Shown: positions 43,741 through 53,581 of the stretch, piece after piece
Layout of the letters: every line of letters begins with the position of its first letter
Numbering within the stretch: position 1 is the stretch's first letter
Origin: Bufo bufo
Taxonomy: Eukaryota; Chordata; Amphibia; Anura; Bufonidae
Direction: 5' to 3'
DNA length: 64,000 nt
NCBI RefSeq assembly: GCF_905171765.1
Contig: NC_053389.1
Location: 217,068,624-217,132,623, forward strand
Translations under genes and position numbers: made by a program
Notes under the pieces: model-generated
The model's database searches: none
Told to the model about the DNA's origin: nothing
What the model saw: the letters and a program-made list of their open reading frames with translations, nothing else

Positions 43741-45280
43741 TTCATACAAAAGTGCACAATACAGGGAGTAAGAGTACAGAACATACAGTTTTGCGTTGTG
43801 TAACGCTTTTAAGAATTGCTATGAAACGTTTTTATTTGAATTCAGGATGGAAAATTGACATTATACGAGAAGGTATATATGAGGGTATAGGTAGAACGGG
43901 AGAGGGTATAGAACTGATGAAATCTGAGTTGTTTTTTGCTTTCACATTTGTGAATAGAATAACATCTTTTAAGGCATTTGGCTTGTGTAATATGTGTATG
44001 CACTATGTGGAGTACTTTTTGGCATCTTATTGAGCAGTACAGTATTGAAGAGGTTCCTAGAATGATAAGGTTTCCACAAGCTGTGACATTTTCGGTTGCC
44101 CTTAGCAATGTGAGTCTTGGATTACGTCCTGTAAAAGAAGCTTTTGTTGCACTGTTTTGAATAGATCTACCACTGAATGCAAATTGAGGAGAGTATTTTA
44201 TCAGATGACTGTGCATATTATTGCAAGATTAGAAGACCTTCCAGCTAGAAAGACTGCTGGTATCCAGGGAAACAGGGGAAGGGTACCACCTTTAACTCAC
44301 CCTTGGCCCCTTTACCCAACCTTGACCCATAACAAAAGACACCGACAACTGTATCATTTTCTTGCTGGGTGGTGATCGGCCACAGCTTCTTTATTAAAGC
44401 GGCAAACCTTAATAAACCATAATATCGGAGCGGTCTGCCAACCGCTGGACTCCCAGCGGGCAGTTACGCCATCTGCTACCACCATATCTCCGCTGTACTC
44501 AAATGCCGCCAGCTGTGACTTCATAAACTCGACCAGAATTCGCAGCTCTCAAAAGCCGTAATCATCGGAGCAATATCCAAAACCGCTGGACTCCCAGTGG
44601 GGGCTCTTAAGAATATAAAAAAAAAAAAAAAACAGAATAACCAAGTATCCATAACTGATCATAACCGTGCACCTCGACCCGCCTCCCAAGAATAACCGCA
44701 AAGGGAGGGCCAAATCTGCTTCCACTTGCAAGAGGAAGTGACCAGAACAGAGAGGAGGTATATGTGACCTTCAGGATTTCCTGCACCGCCCCATCCTGTC
44801 TAAGGAGGATCCTCAGTGAATTAACCCTTAATGACCCTAATCTGCAACCTACTTAACCATTACTAAGACGGTGCCAGCTCCCTAAACGCCCCTAAGGGGA
44901 AAAGGGGGGAGGGGTAGGACCATCAGTCCCTAAGCACCCTCCCTATACATTCGGGCGCTTGCCTAGACTGCTACTTTTTGCGGTCAACGTGAGTGACTTT
45001 GGGGCTACTAAACTTTCTGCAGTGAACCAGTAACATCTGGCTCGTACTGGGGTTCCTCTGATCCACCAGAGAAAAGTATTCTCAGGGCCCAAACCCCATA
45101 TCATCAATAATGTCTAATATGTTTTGAGTCAAAGAAATAGACCCTAGTTGCAACTTATTGGCTCCAAGGCTGCTCCAAATGAACATTTCTTCTGGACCTT
45201 TGGGGCCCACTATGCTATAAGAGCCTAGGCCCACCAGAGAATCCTCTGGTACTCTAGTGGGCCAGTCTGATGCGGACATC
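43741..45280. other. Unassigned sequence
   Basis: Two similar stretches, ATATCGGAGCGGTCTGCCAA (about 44421) and ATCATCGGAGCAATATCCAA (about 44562), each followed by an ACCGCTGGACTCCCAG box, suggest a diverged tandem duplication of about 140 bp. An A tract is at 44618-44632. No gene was recognised. Confidence 0.35.
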
Positions 45281-45281
45281 C

Positions 45282-46590
45282 ATGTAAACTATCAGCCACT
45301 GACAGCTAGCTCTGTATACACACTTAGGCCCCTTTCACACGGGCGAGTTTTCCACGCGGGTGCAATGCGTGAGTTGAACGCATTGCACCCGCACTGAATC
45401 AGGACCCATTCATTTCTATGGGGCTGTTCACATGAGCGACGATTTTCACGCACGGTTGCTAGGAGACGATCGAGATGGGGACCCGATCTTTATTATTTTC
45501 CCTTATAACATGGTTATAAGGGAAAATAATAGCATTCTGAATACAGAATGCATAGTACAATAGCGCTGGAGGGGTTAAAAAAATTATAAAAAAAATGTAA
45601 CTCACCTTAATCCACTTGCTTGCGCAGCCCGGCTTCTCTTCTTTGCTGTGTACAGGAAAAGGACCTGTGGTGACGTCACTCCGGTCATCACATGGTCCAT
45701 CACATGATCCATCACCATGGTAAAAGATCATGTGATGGACCATGTGATGACCAGAGTGACGTAACCACAGGTCCTTTTCCTGTACACAGCAAAGAAGAGA
45801 AGCCGGGCTGCGCGAGCAAGTGGATTAAGGTGAGTTAAATTATTATAATTTATTTTTTTAACCCCTCCAGCGCTATTGTACTATGCATTCTGTATTCAGA
45901 ATGCTATTATTTTCCCTTATAACCATGTTATAAGGGAAAATAATACAATCTACACGACCCCGATCCCAAACCTGAACTTCTGTGAAGAAGTTCGGGTTTG
46001 GGTACCAAACATGCCGATTTTTTTCACGCGCGTGCAAAACGCATTGCAATGTTTTGCACTCGCGCGGAAAAATCGCGCATGTTCCCGCAACGCACCCGCA
46101 CCTTTTCCCGCAACGCCCGTGTGAAACCAGCCGTACAGTACACAATGTTATCAGTCACTGATAAGACCGGCCTGGTGTACAACTATCAGTGACTGACAGC
46201 TAGCTCCATATACACACTTACATATACAATACTATCAGTCACTGATAAGACCGGCCTCGTGTACAACTAGCTCCGTATACACACACAATGTTATCAGTCA
46301 CCGATGCGCAACTAGCAGTGACTGACCGCTATCTCTGTGTACACACTTACATAGACAATACTATCAGTCACTGATAATACTGCCCTGTGCACAACTAGCA
46401 GTGACTGACCGGTAACTCTGTGTGCACACTTACATATACAATACTATCAATCACTGATAATACTGCCCTGTGCACAACTAGCAGTGACTGACTGCTATCT
46501 CTGTGTACACACTTACATATACAATACTATCAATCACTGATAATACTGCCCTGTGCACAACTAGCAGTGACTGACCGCTATCCATCTTGA
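45282..46590. repeat. ~84-bp tandem satellite interrupted by a MITE
   Basis: Units with CTATCAGTCACTGATAA, a TGTGCACAACTAGCAGTGAC box and TACACACTTACATATACAAT recur about every 84 bp at 46140-46590, five to six times. One left-hand unit at 45282-45326 is separated from the rest by the MITE 45327-46132. Internal TATCAGTCACTGATA is itself palindromic. Confidence 0.85.
45327..46132. mobile_element. Harbinger-like MITE with CRE palindrome
   Basis: GGCCCCTTTCACACGGGCGA and the complement-like CGCCCGTGTGAAACCAGCC, flanked by TTA and GTA. The body is a palindrome centred near 45725: TTATAACATGGTTATAAGGG boxes outside, GGGGTTAAAAAA boxes, then AGGACCTGTGGTGACGTCAC with its partner AGTGACGTAACCACAGGTCC. 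It is the sister of 34914-35780. Confidence 0.8.
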
Positions 46591-46604
46591 ATCCAAACCA
46601 AAAT

Positions 46605-46720
46605 CCATCTTGAATGGGTTTCTCGCGACTGTCTTGTCGCAGTCGCAGTGCGACAACATAGACTACCATTATAAATATTGTCATGCGATAAATGTCGTTG
46701 TGTAGACCTAGCCTAAAACT
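46605..46720. mobile_element. MITE fragment with GTCGC boxes
   Basis: TCTCGCGACTGTCTTGTCGC ... TGTCGTTGTGTAGACCTAGCCTAA. The TAA-ended right terminus resembles the Harbinger-like group and matches 55505-55600 (CGTCGTGTAGACCTAG). The left end is lost. Confidence 0.4.
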
Positions 46721-46876
46721 ATACATCAGTCTGCTCAGCTCCTCCTGCTCTGTAACATGCTGCCTGCAGACTGCACTGCATTTCCATAGTGATAGGCTTG
46801 CTTTAAGGTGATACTGAAATAGGATGACATCAATAATTCCACAGTAATCTCACATGCATAGAGCCTTATATGTTAA

Positions 46877-47359
46877 CCCCTTCCCACCCAGCGGCGTACA
46901 TGTACGGCGCTGGGCAGAACTTTAAAGATAAAGCCTGCTTGCGAGTGCAGCGGGCACGATAGCCACCGGGTGCATCCAGGGCTAATGCCTGTGATTGACA
47001 ATACGTTCCTATGGAACGTAAGAAAAACTATACAAATATTATATCAATGTACTGCCCTGGAGAATGAAGAGGACAGGTCAGTTTTACCTCAATAGGGAAC
47101 GCCAGAAGAACAAAACCCATAGAACTGTGGCAGAATTGCCTTTTGTTTCCAGTTCCACTATATGTGGATTTTTTTTTTTCAGCTTCCCACTACATTGTAT
47201 GCAATATTAAATGGTGGCATTAGAAAGTACAACATGTCCCTTAAAAAACAAGCCCTAATACGGCTCTGTGAACGGAAAAAAAAAACAAGTTATGGTCCAG
47301 AGAGACAGGGAGTGAAAAACTAAAAGGGAAAAACAAAAAACCCTCCGGGAGTGAAGGGG
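46877..47359. mobile_element. piggyBac-like MITE (483 bp)
   Basis: CCCCTTCCCACCCAGCGGCG and the complement-like GGGAGTGAAGGGG, flanked by TTAA on both sides (46873-46876, 47360-47363). It shares the CGTACATGTACGGCGCTGG box with the element ending at 61449. Confidence 0.75.
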
Positions 47360-47482
47360 TTAAAGCTGTGTCTTTGCCACAGCCTTTGGCTCCTAGGTCT
47401 AGGGTTACATTTACAACCAGCTTTCCACTTAACTAGTTTACCAGTCTACTTGACTGCACCCATATTGATATCACTATCATTA

Positions 47483-47690
47483 GGGCTGGGTTCACACTTG
47501 AGCGTTTTACAGCGCGTTCAAACGCGCTGTAAAACGCTCAACACATGAAAACCAATGCTTCCCTATGGCCCTGGTTCTCACTTGAGCGTTTTACAGCGCG
47601 TTTGAACGCGCTGAAAAACGCCCTACGCTCAAACAAGTTCTTGAGCTTCTTTGGGGCGTTTTGACGCGCGTTTGTGGCCATAGGACACTG
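47483..47690. mobile_element. Harbinger-like MITE fragment
   Basis: GGGCTGGGTTCACACTTGAG after TTA 47480-47482. The interior has three copies of GAGCGTTTTACAGCGCGTT(C/T)-type hairpins. Same family as 57767-58093. The right terminus is missing and a LINE tail follows. Confidence 0.6.
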
Positions 47691-47699
47691 CAGTCAACC

Positions 47700-47832
47700 A
47701 CACAAAGAATTACTGATAGGGAACTTAGAGTGTGAGCTCCACTGAGGACAGCAAGCGATGCTAATGTCTGTAAAGCTCCACGGAATATGTCAGCGCTATA
47801 TAAGCAAGAAAAATCTAATATAAAAAAAAAAG
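47700..47832 (+). repeat. LINE 3'-tail fragment
   Basis: AGTGTGAGCTCCACTGAGGA ... TCAGCGCTATATAAGCAAG followed by an A tract: the typical end of CR1/L2-type LINEs. No reverse transcriptase is present. Confidence 0.55.
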
Positions 47833-47897
47833 GGTCCAACTTGACAGGTATTCTTCCCCATCCTTACCAAGGTAGTACCAAAGCATCACTAGATTAA

Positions 47898-48084
47898 AGG
47901 GGTTCTGCACTTTCATTTAACTGATGATCTATCCTCTGGATAGATCATCAGTTTCTGATCAGCGGGGCTCCGACACCGAGGACCCCCGCTGATCAGGTGT
48001 TTGAGAAGGCAGCGGCGCTCCAGCAGCGCCGCGGCCTTCTCACTGTTTACCGCCGGCCCGGTTAAATGAAAGTGCAGAACCCCT
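47898..48084. mobile_element. Short palindromic piggyBac-like MITE
   Basis: AGGGGTTCTGCACTTTCATT and its complement, flanked by TTAA on both sides (47894-47897, 48085-48088). A GATCTATCCTCTGGATAGATC hairpin lies at the left and a GCAGCGGCGCTCCAGCAGCGCCGC hairpin at the centre. Confidence 0.85.
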
Positions 48085-48174
48085 TTAAGCATGTCACATG
48101 GTTGTCCTTTCTCAACCACTTTCTATTTGAGAAACATTGGAAGAGGGCAGGTATTTTCCAGTATGTGTCTTAAA

Positions 48175-48595
48175 AGGGGTTTTCCAAGATTATGGTCATT
48201 TTACCAATCCAACCCTGAATTTGTGGTACCTAATGAAAGGAATCATACTCACCTGCTCCCGCCACCCGGTTCCAGTACCCTGGCTCCATTCAACGATCTT
48301 CTAGTCTCTGGCTCGTTTACTTCTGGCTGGGTTATGGACAAGGTCATGTGCTTTGTTGCAGCCAATGACTGGCCCCCGCAGTGACGTGTTCACAAGCAGC
48401 ATGTGACCCAGCTGTGATGTGCTGCTTGGGGACAGATGACTGCTGAGGCCAGTCATTGGTTGATGTGGTGCATGTGACCCTTGCTGGAAGTAAATAGGCC
48501 TTGGACCAGATTGTCGAATGGAGCCATGGTGGCAGCAGGGAGTAGGTAAATATTTATGTTTTATTTTACTGAAAGCATTATTCTAAGTGATGTAC
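48175..48595. mobile_element. Possible piggyBac-like MITE left-end fragment
   Basis: AAGGGGTTTTCCAAGATTAT after TTAA 48171-48174; inverted AGTCATTGGTTG/CAGCCAATGACTGG boxes. No right terminus was found. Confidence 0.4.
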
Positions 48596-48602
48596 CTATT
48601 TA

Positions 48603-48848
48603 GGGTCCATTCACACGTCCGCAACTTGGGTCCGGATCCGTTTCGCAATTTTGCGAAATGGGTGTGGACCCATTCATTTTCACTGCATCCGCATTTCCGG
48701 ATCCGCAATTCCGCTCCGGAAAAAAATAGAACATGTCCTATTCTTGTCCGCAACTGCCCACATTTTCTATTATAGTGCCGGTGATGTACATTGCCGGTGT
48801 CCGTGTTTTGCGGATCCGTAAAACATTTACGGACGTGTGAATGGACCC
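48603..48848. mobile_element. Harbinger-like MITE
   Basis: GGGTCCATTCACACGTCCGC and its complement ACGGACGTGTGAATGGACCC, flanked by TTA and TAA. Same family as 7692-7925. Confidence 0.8.
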
Positions 48849-48999
48849 TAAAGGTGAATATCTTTGTGCAATGCATCAGCAGATTTGTACCTATGAAGCT
48901 GGCTGACCTGTTACATGTGCACTTGGCAGCTGTGTTGGTCCCATGTTCATATGTGTCTGCATTTCTGAGAAAAAAAGATGTTTTAATATATGCATATTA

Positions 49000-49448
49000 G
49001 GCCTCATGCACACGACCGTTGTTTTATTCCGTGTCCGTTGTTCAGTTTTTCGTGATTTTCTGTGGACCCATTGACTTTCAATGGGTCCATTGAAAACTCG
49101 GCTAATGCACCGTTTTTCATCTGCGTCTGTGATCCATGGTTCCAGTCCGTCAAAAAAATATGACCTGTCCTATTTTTTTCACAGAAAACGGTTCGCGGAC
49201 CTATTCAAGTCAATGGGTCTGCGAGAAAACGTGGAGGCACACAATATTGTCATCCGTGTCCGCACGTCCGCGTCCGTTTTTTTCCTATCATTTGCATGGC
49301 AAACTTGACTTAGACTTTTTTTTACTTTCCTTCATGTCTGGTGATCCTCCAAAAATCAAGGCAGACACACGGAAACAAAAACGGATCACGGAACAACGGA
49401 AGCCCATTTTGCGGAACAGAACACAACAACGGTCGTGTGCATGAGGCC
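49000..49448. mobile_element. Harbinger-like MITE
   Basis: GGCCTCATGCACACGACCGT and its complement CGGTCGTGTGCATGAGGCC, flanked by TTA on both sides (48997-48999, 49449-49451). Confidence 0.85.
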
Positions 49449-49458
49449 TTAACCTGTA

Positions 49459-49667
49459 GGAGCAACGGGGGCGTTGCCGTTACACCTAGAGGCTCAGCTC
49501 TCTGAAGTTGCTGCGCCCTCTCTACTTTGAATGACTATAGGAGAAGTCAGGGCCAGGCAGGTGTGATCACGTTTACAATGCCTGGCCCTGTCAATCAAAG
49601 TGCAGAGGACGCAGCAGTTGCAGAGAGCTGAGCCTCAAAGAACAATGCCAACGCCCCTGTTGCTCCC
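49459..49667. repeat. Palindrome, ~100-bp arms
   Basis: GGAGCAACGGGGGCGTTGCC to CCAACGCCCCTGTTGCTCC. The centre is near 49562. It resembles a palindromic MITE whose outer ends were not located. Confidence 0.7.
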
Positions 49668-49769
49668 AGAGGCTCATTTGCATATACTAAAACTTCATTT
49701 AGATCAGCAATGATGAACTTGGGACCAACACAGATGCCTTCAGTTGCCAAGCGCATCTGCAACAAGTTA

Positions 49770-50064
49770 GGGAGAGTTCACAACTCTGTTTCAGAAGAAC
49801 AGAAAAAATTAAACGGGATCCTGTAAAAAACATTTGGCATCCGTTTGAGCCATTTCCGCCAGAGATCCGTTATTTTAGACAGACTTGTATGCAGTACTTT
49901 TTTCCATCTAAAAAAAAGGATCTCGGACGGAAATGGCTCAAACAGATGGCAAATGTGCCTAACTGAAGAACAGTGTCCGTATTTTGGGGGGTTTTTTGTT
50001 TGTATTTTCCGTTCTTCTGATGTATCAGAAGAACGCAAAATGAAACTGAGATGTGAACTCTCCC
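49770..50064. mobile_element. Harbinger-like MITE
   Basis: GGGAGAGTTCACAACTCTGT and GATGTGAACTCTCCC, flanked by TTA on both sides (49767-49769, 50065-50067). Strong internal hairpin GCCATTTCCG/CGGAAATGGC. The right TTA is also the left flank of the next MITE. Confidence 0.75.
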
Positions 50065-50067
50065 TTA

Positions 50068-50372
50068 GGCCTCTTTCACACGAACGTGTGTCCCCCGTGG
50101 CCGTGCTGTGGACCGCAGATTGCGGTCCACAATGCACGGGCACCGATCGTGGGGCAGCCGCATGCGGATCGCGGACCCATTCACTTGAACAAGTTCTATC
50201 TTTTTGCAGAACGGAAGAACAGAACGGAACCCCACAGAAGCACTCCGTAGTGCTTCCGTTTCGTGGTTCCGTTCAGCACCGCATCCCCGTATTTGTGGAC
50301 CCATTCAAGTGAATGGGTCCGCGTCCGTTATGCGGAATGCACACAGCCGGTGGCCGGTGTATTGCGGACCCG
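50068..50372. mobile_element. Harbinger-like MITE, right end lost
   Basis: GGCCTCTTTCACACGAACGT after TTA 50065-50067. The interior matches 16932-17304 (GGGGCAGCCGCATGCGGATC; ATGGGTCCGCGTCCGTTATG). It stops after GCGGACCCGCC, about 40 bp before the expected right terminus. Confidence 0.7.
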
Positions 50373-50729
50373 CCTCAGCCAGTTTCACAGGTACAAATCT
50401 ACTTACAGATTCCCTTTAATAAACTAAATGCTTACTAATGGGGGTCCTTTACTAATAACTTTGCATTTCAATTATTACTAAGATCTCTGCTTGCTGTGAG
50501 TAAATGAAAATGTGTTTAAATGTCAAGCCCAAGAACACATCCTGACCTGCATTTCCTAATAATGTAGTTTGTGACTTTTTTTTCCTCCCAACAGGATCCT
50601 GTAGAAATGTAACAGAAACGAAAGTCATCCAACAAACAGATTGTAAAATCTTCAAAGAAGCAGAAGACCACGGAGGGCAATGATCTGAACTCAGTAAATC
50701 CAGGTGTTTCTACTGACTCACCCTCTTCC
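50373..50729. other. Unassigned sequence
   Basis: A piggyBac-like right end (GATTCCCT followed by TTAA, 50415-50418) has no partner. A pyrimidine tract with acceptor-like TTTTTTTTCCTCCCAACAG at 50577-50595 followed by GATCCTGTAG could be a lone exon boundary, but the downstream frame is short. Confidence 0.3.
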
Positions 50730-50732
50730 TTA

Positions 50733-51076
50733 GGCCTCTTGCACATGACCACATGGCTTTTTCAGTATTTTGCGGTCCGCAAAAAACGGATCTGCAAAAA
50801 ATACGGATGACGTCCGTGTGCATTCCGTATTTTGCGGAATGGAACAGCTGGCCCCTGATAGAACAGTACTATCCTTTTCTCTTATTCGGACAATAATAGG
50901 ACAAGTTCGATTTTTGAACGAAATGGAAAAACGGAAATACGGAAACGGAAGGCATACAGAGTACCTTCCATTTTTTTTGCGGATCCACTGAAATGAATGC
51001 TTCCGTATACGGTCCGTATACGGAATGCAAAAAACGGAACCTAAACGGAAAAAAAAACGTTTGTGTGCAAGAGGCC
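50733..51076. mobile_element. Harbinger-like MITE
   Basis: GGCCTCTTGCACATGACCAC and the complement-like TTGTGTGCAAGAGGCC, flanked by TTA on both sides (50730-50732, 51077-51079). Confidence 0.8.
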
Positions 51077-51079
51077 TTA

Positions 51080-51512
51080 CCTGTATCGAGGAGCTATTCT
51101 CTACCAGGGAGGGAGAAGTCCTTTGAAACTACTAGAAGATCCACCTGGAGACCATCATACTGTGGGGCTGAAGCTCCTTATCCTTCAGATAGAGCAGATT
51201 TCCAAGTCAGGAAGGATTTTACAAAACATTATGTGAAGTTTGCTGCAAAGTCTGAGATTTCACATTGATTGTCTCCTCTATGTATTCTGATGAAACCACT
51301 AAGGACAAAATGCAGAGGCTAATGGAAGTGTTACCGAAGAAAGAGAAGAGGGAAATATAAACAGCACTCCAAGATTTGTCTTGCTTAATATGTGATATTT
51401 ATTTAGCTTTTCCCAAAAGTCAGATCCAAACCAAAAAGCATCACACTTTGTAGGTAAATGCAAAGTTTTGGGTATTATAAAACCTTCGTGAGGCTTGAAC
51501 TGGGTCTCTGGG
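51080..51512. other. Unassigned sequence
   Basis: A 91-codon frame ending at 51268 runs partly through the MITE and is not convincing. Nothing else was recognised. Confidence 0.3.
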
Positions 51513-51865
51513 AGGCTACTTTTACACTAGTGTTTTTTGCAGATCTGTCATGGATCTGCAAGAACACTTCCGCATGCATCCGTCATGAACGGATCCGGTT
51601 GTATTATGTCTTCTATAGCCATAACGGATCAGTCATGAACACCATTGAAAGTCAATGAGGGACGGATCCGTTTTCTATTGTCAGAGAAAACGGATCCGTC
51701 CCCGTTGACTTACATTATATGTCAGGACAGATCCGTCTTGCTCCGCACCACATCACGGACAGAATAACGCTGCAAGTGCAACCAAACGGAATGGAATGCA
51801 TTTTGGTGCATTCCGTTCAGTTTTGTTTTGCCCCCTATTGACAATGAATGGGGACAAAACGGAAG
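51513..51865. mobile_element. Harbinger-like MITE, right end lost
   Basis: GGCTACTTTTACACTAGTGT with GGATCCG boxes and the CATTGAAAGTCAATGAGGGA/TCCCCGTTGACTTACATT inverted pair of the 12535 and 36205 family. No right terminus was found. Confidence 0.55.
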
Positions 51866-51967
51866 CACTCGGCTATAAAATCATACTTCTGATATATGTG
51901 AATGCATATGTGGGAAACTACTACTGAGGTTTTTAGCCATAATATAGTTACAGCAGATTAACATGAA

Positions 51968-52040
51968 GTTCTAGAGCCCAGTGGTTAAGGTTCTTGACTT
52001 TAATGTAGAAGGCTGTGAGTTCAAATCCCAGCAGAATCGT
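51968..52040 (+). repeat. tRNA-like sequence, probably a SINE head or tRNA pseudogene
   Basis: GCCCAGTGGTTAAGG fits an RNA polymerase III A box / D arm, and GAGTTCAAATCCCAGC fits a B box / T arm, spaced as in a tRNA. The anticodon region TTGACTTTAATG gives no sensible stem and loop, and the acceptor ends pair only over about four bases (TTCT with AGAA). So it is not a functional tRNA. An A-rich TTAAAAAAATAGAGG follows. Confidence 0.5.
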
Positions 52041-52104
52041 TAAAAAAATAGAGGCTAAATAGACACACCAACCTTTTTAATTTGTGAAACTATTATTTTT
52101 TGTT

Positions 52105-52480
52105 GGGAAAGGTGGCAACCCTAACAGAACCCCCATAACTTTTTTTTATAGTTATGTCTACGGAGATGTGTGGGGCTCATTTGAGTGAAATCTGTCTTTT
52201 TTGACAATACCATTTTGGGGTGTGTATGACTTGATCACTTATAAAATTTTCTTGGGAGATAAAGTGATGAAAAACGGCATATGGGCTAACTTTTTTTAAT
52301 ATTTTAATAGTATGGGTGTTTTCGCATGCGACGATGCCCATAATTTTATTCTTTTTTGTTCTTTTTTTATATTTTCAAAACTTTTTTTTTTTGCTTTTTT
52401 TAAATTGCTTTTCATCAGATTGCAACTTATACAGAATAATGGAAATTGCTCCATTATTCTCTATAGAAATCATTATATCA
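52105..52480 (+). repeat. Dispersed repeat related to 60600-61449
   Basis: CCCCCATAACTTTTTTTTAT, GGGGCTCATTT, ACAATACCATTTTGGGGTGT and ATTTTAATAGTATGGGTGTT occur in the same order at 60645-60890. The two stretches are clearly copies of one family. No termini at this copy. Confidence 0.65.
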
Positions 52481-52739
52481 CAGTTTAGTGCTGACACCTA
52501 GTGGCCTGAACTGGGATATACTAATAATGAGCCTGGAAGCCTAGTACAGGCTGCGGCTCATTTGTAGAACAGGGTGCTTTCCCTGATCTCCGCTGGGAGA
52601 AGGCGTGTCTGAGAAGGAAGCCCGCGCTTCCGTTTTTTAACACTCTCAGATGCCATGGTGACATTTGACAAATGGCACAAGGGGGTCCACTGTGATTTAT
52701 CGCCCAAGGGCCCACATGAACCTGGAGCCGGCCCTGGTT

Positions 52740-52809
52740 TTCCCCTGCTATTGAGATCCTATGAAGGATCTCAATAGCAGAAAGGGAAAACGCTAATGTG
52801 AAAATAGCC
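52740..52809. mobile_element. Harbinger-like MITE right-end fragment
   Basis: GATCCTATGAAGGATC hairpin and right end AACGCTAATGTGAAAATAGCC; the next bases TTAA both follow this end and flank the next element. Confidence 0.5.
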
Positions 52810-52813
52810 TTAA

Positions 52814-53577
52814 AGGGTTTCTACCACTTCGTTTTCACATAATTAGCTTTCAGACACTAGCGATCCGCTAGTGTCTGCTCTACCAAACAATCCTAATATA
52901 ATAGCTTATTGTGCAGCCGTTTCGCAAAAAAAGAACTTATATTGATATGCTAATGAACCTCTAGGTGCTATGGGGGCGTCATTAGCACCTAGAGGCTCGG
53001 TCTACCTTCACAAAATGCCGCCGCCCAGCGCGTCCCTCCAGCCCGCCCATCTCCTCCGGAATGCGATCCTCCCTGTGAGCCAGCGGACGAATTCTCGCGC
53101 ATGCGCCGTGCGCGTCTGTCTTCGGCGCATGCGCAGTGAATGTCTGACCGCTCCCTGCTCAGACATGTCCACTGCGCCTGCACCGATGATGTCATAGTGC
53201 TCCGAGGAACAGGCGCAGTGGAGATATCTGAGCAGGGAGCGGTCAGACATTCACTGCGCATGCGCCGAAGACAGACGCGCACGGCGCATGCGCGAGAATT
53301 CGTCCGCTGGCTCACAGGGAGGATCGCATTCCGGAGGAGATGGGCGGGCTGGAGGGACGCGCTGGGCGGTGGCATTTTGTGAAGGTAGACCGAGCCTCTA
53401 GGTGCTAATGACGCCCCCATAGCACCTAGAGGCTCATTAGCATATCAATATAAGTTCGTTTTTTAGCAAAACGGCTGCACAATAAGCTATTATATTAGGA
53501 TTGTTTGGTAGAGCAGACACTAGCGGATCGCTAGTTTCTGAAAGCTAATTATGTGAAAACTAAGTGGTAGAAACCCT
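52814..53577. mobile_element. Palindromic piggyBac-like MITE (764 bp)
   Basis: AGGGTTTCTACCACTTCG and its complement, flanked by TTAA on both sides (52810-52813, 53578-53581). It is a palindrome throughout, centred near 53195, with GCGCATGCGC boxes. Mirror-image frames (MGASLAPRGSVYLHK... on both strands) are symmetry artefacts. Confidence 0.9.
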
Positions 53578-53581
53578 TTAA

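Noticed and set aside
49778..50143. 121-codon minus-strand frame and 155-codon plus-strand frame
   Set aside because: Both run through two abutting MITEs and arise from their internal hairpins.
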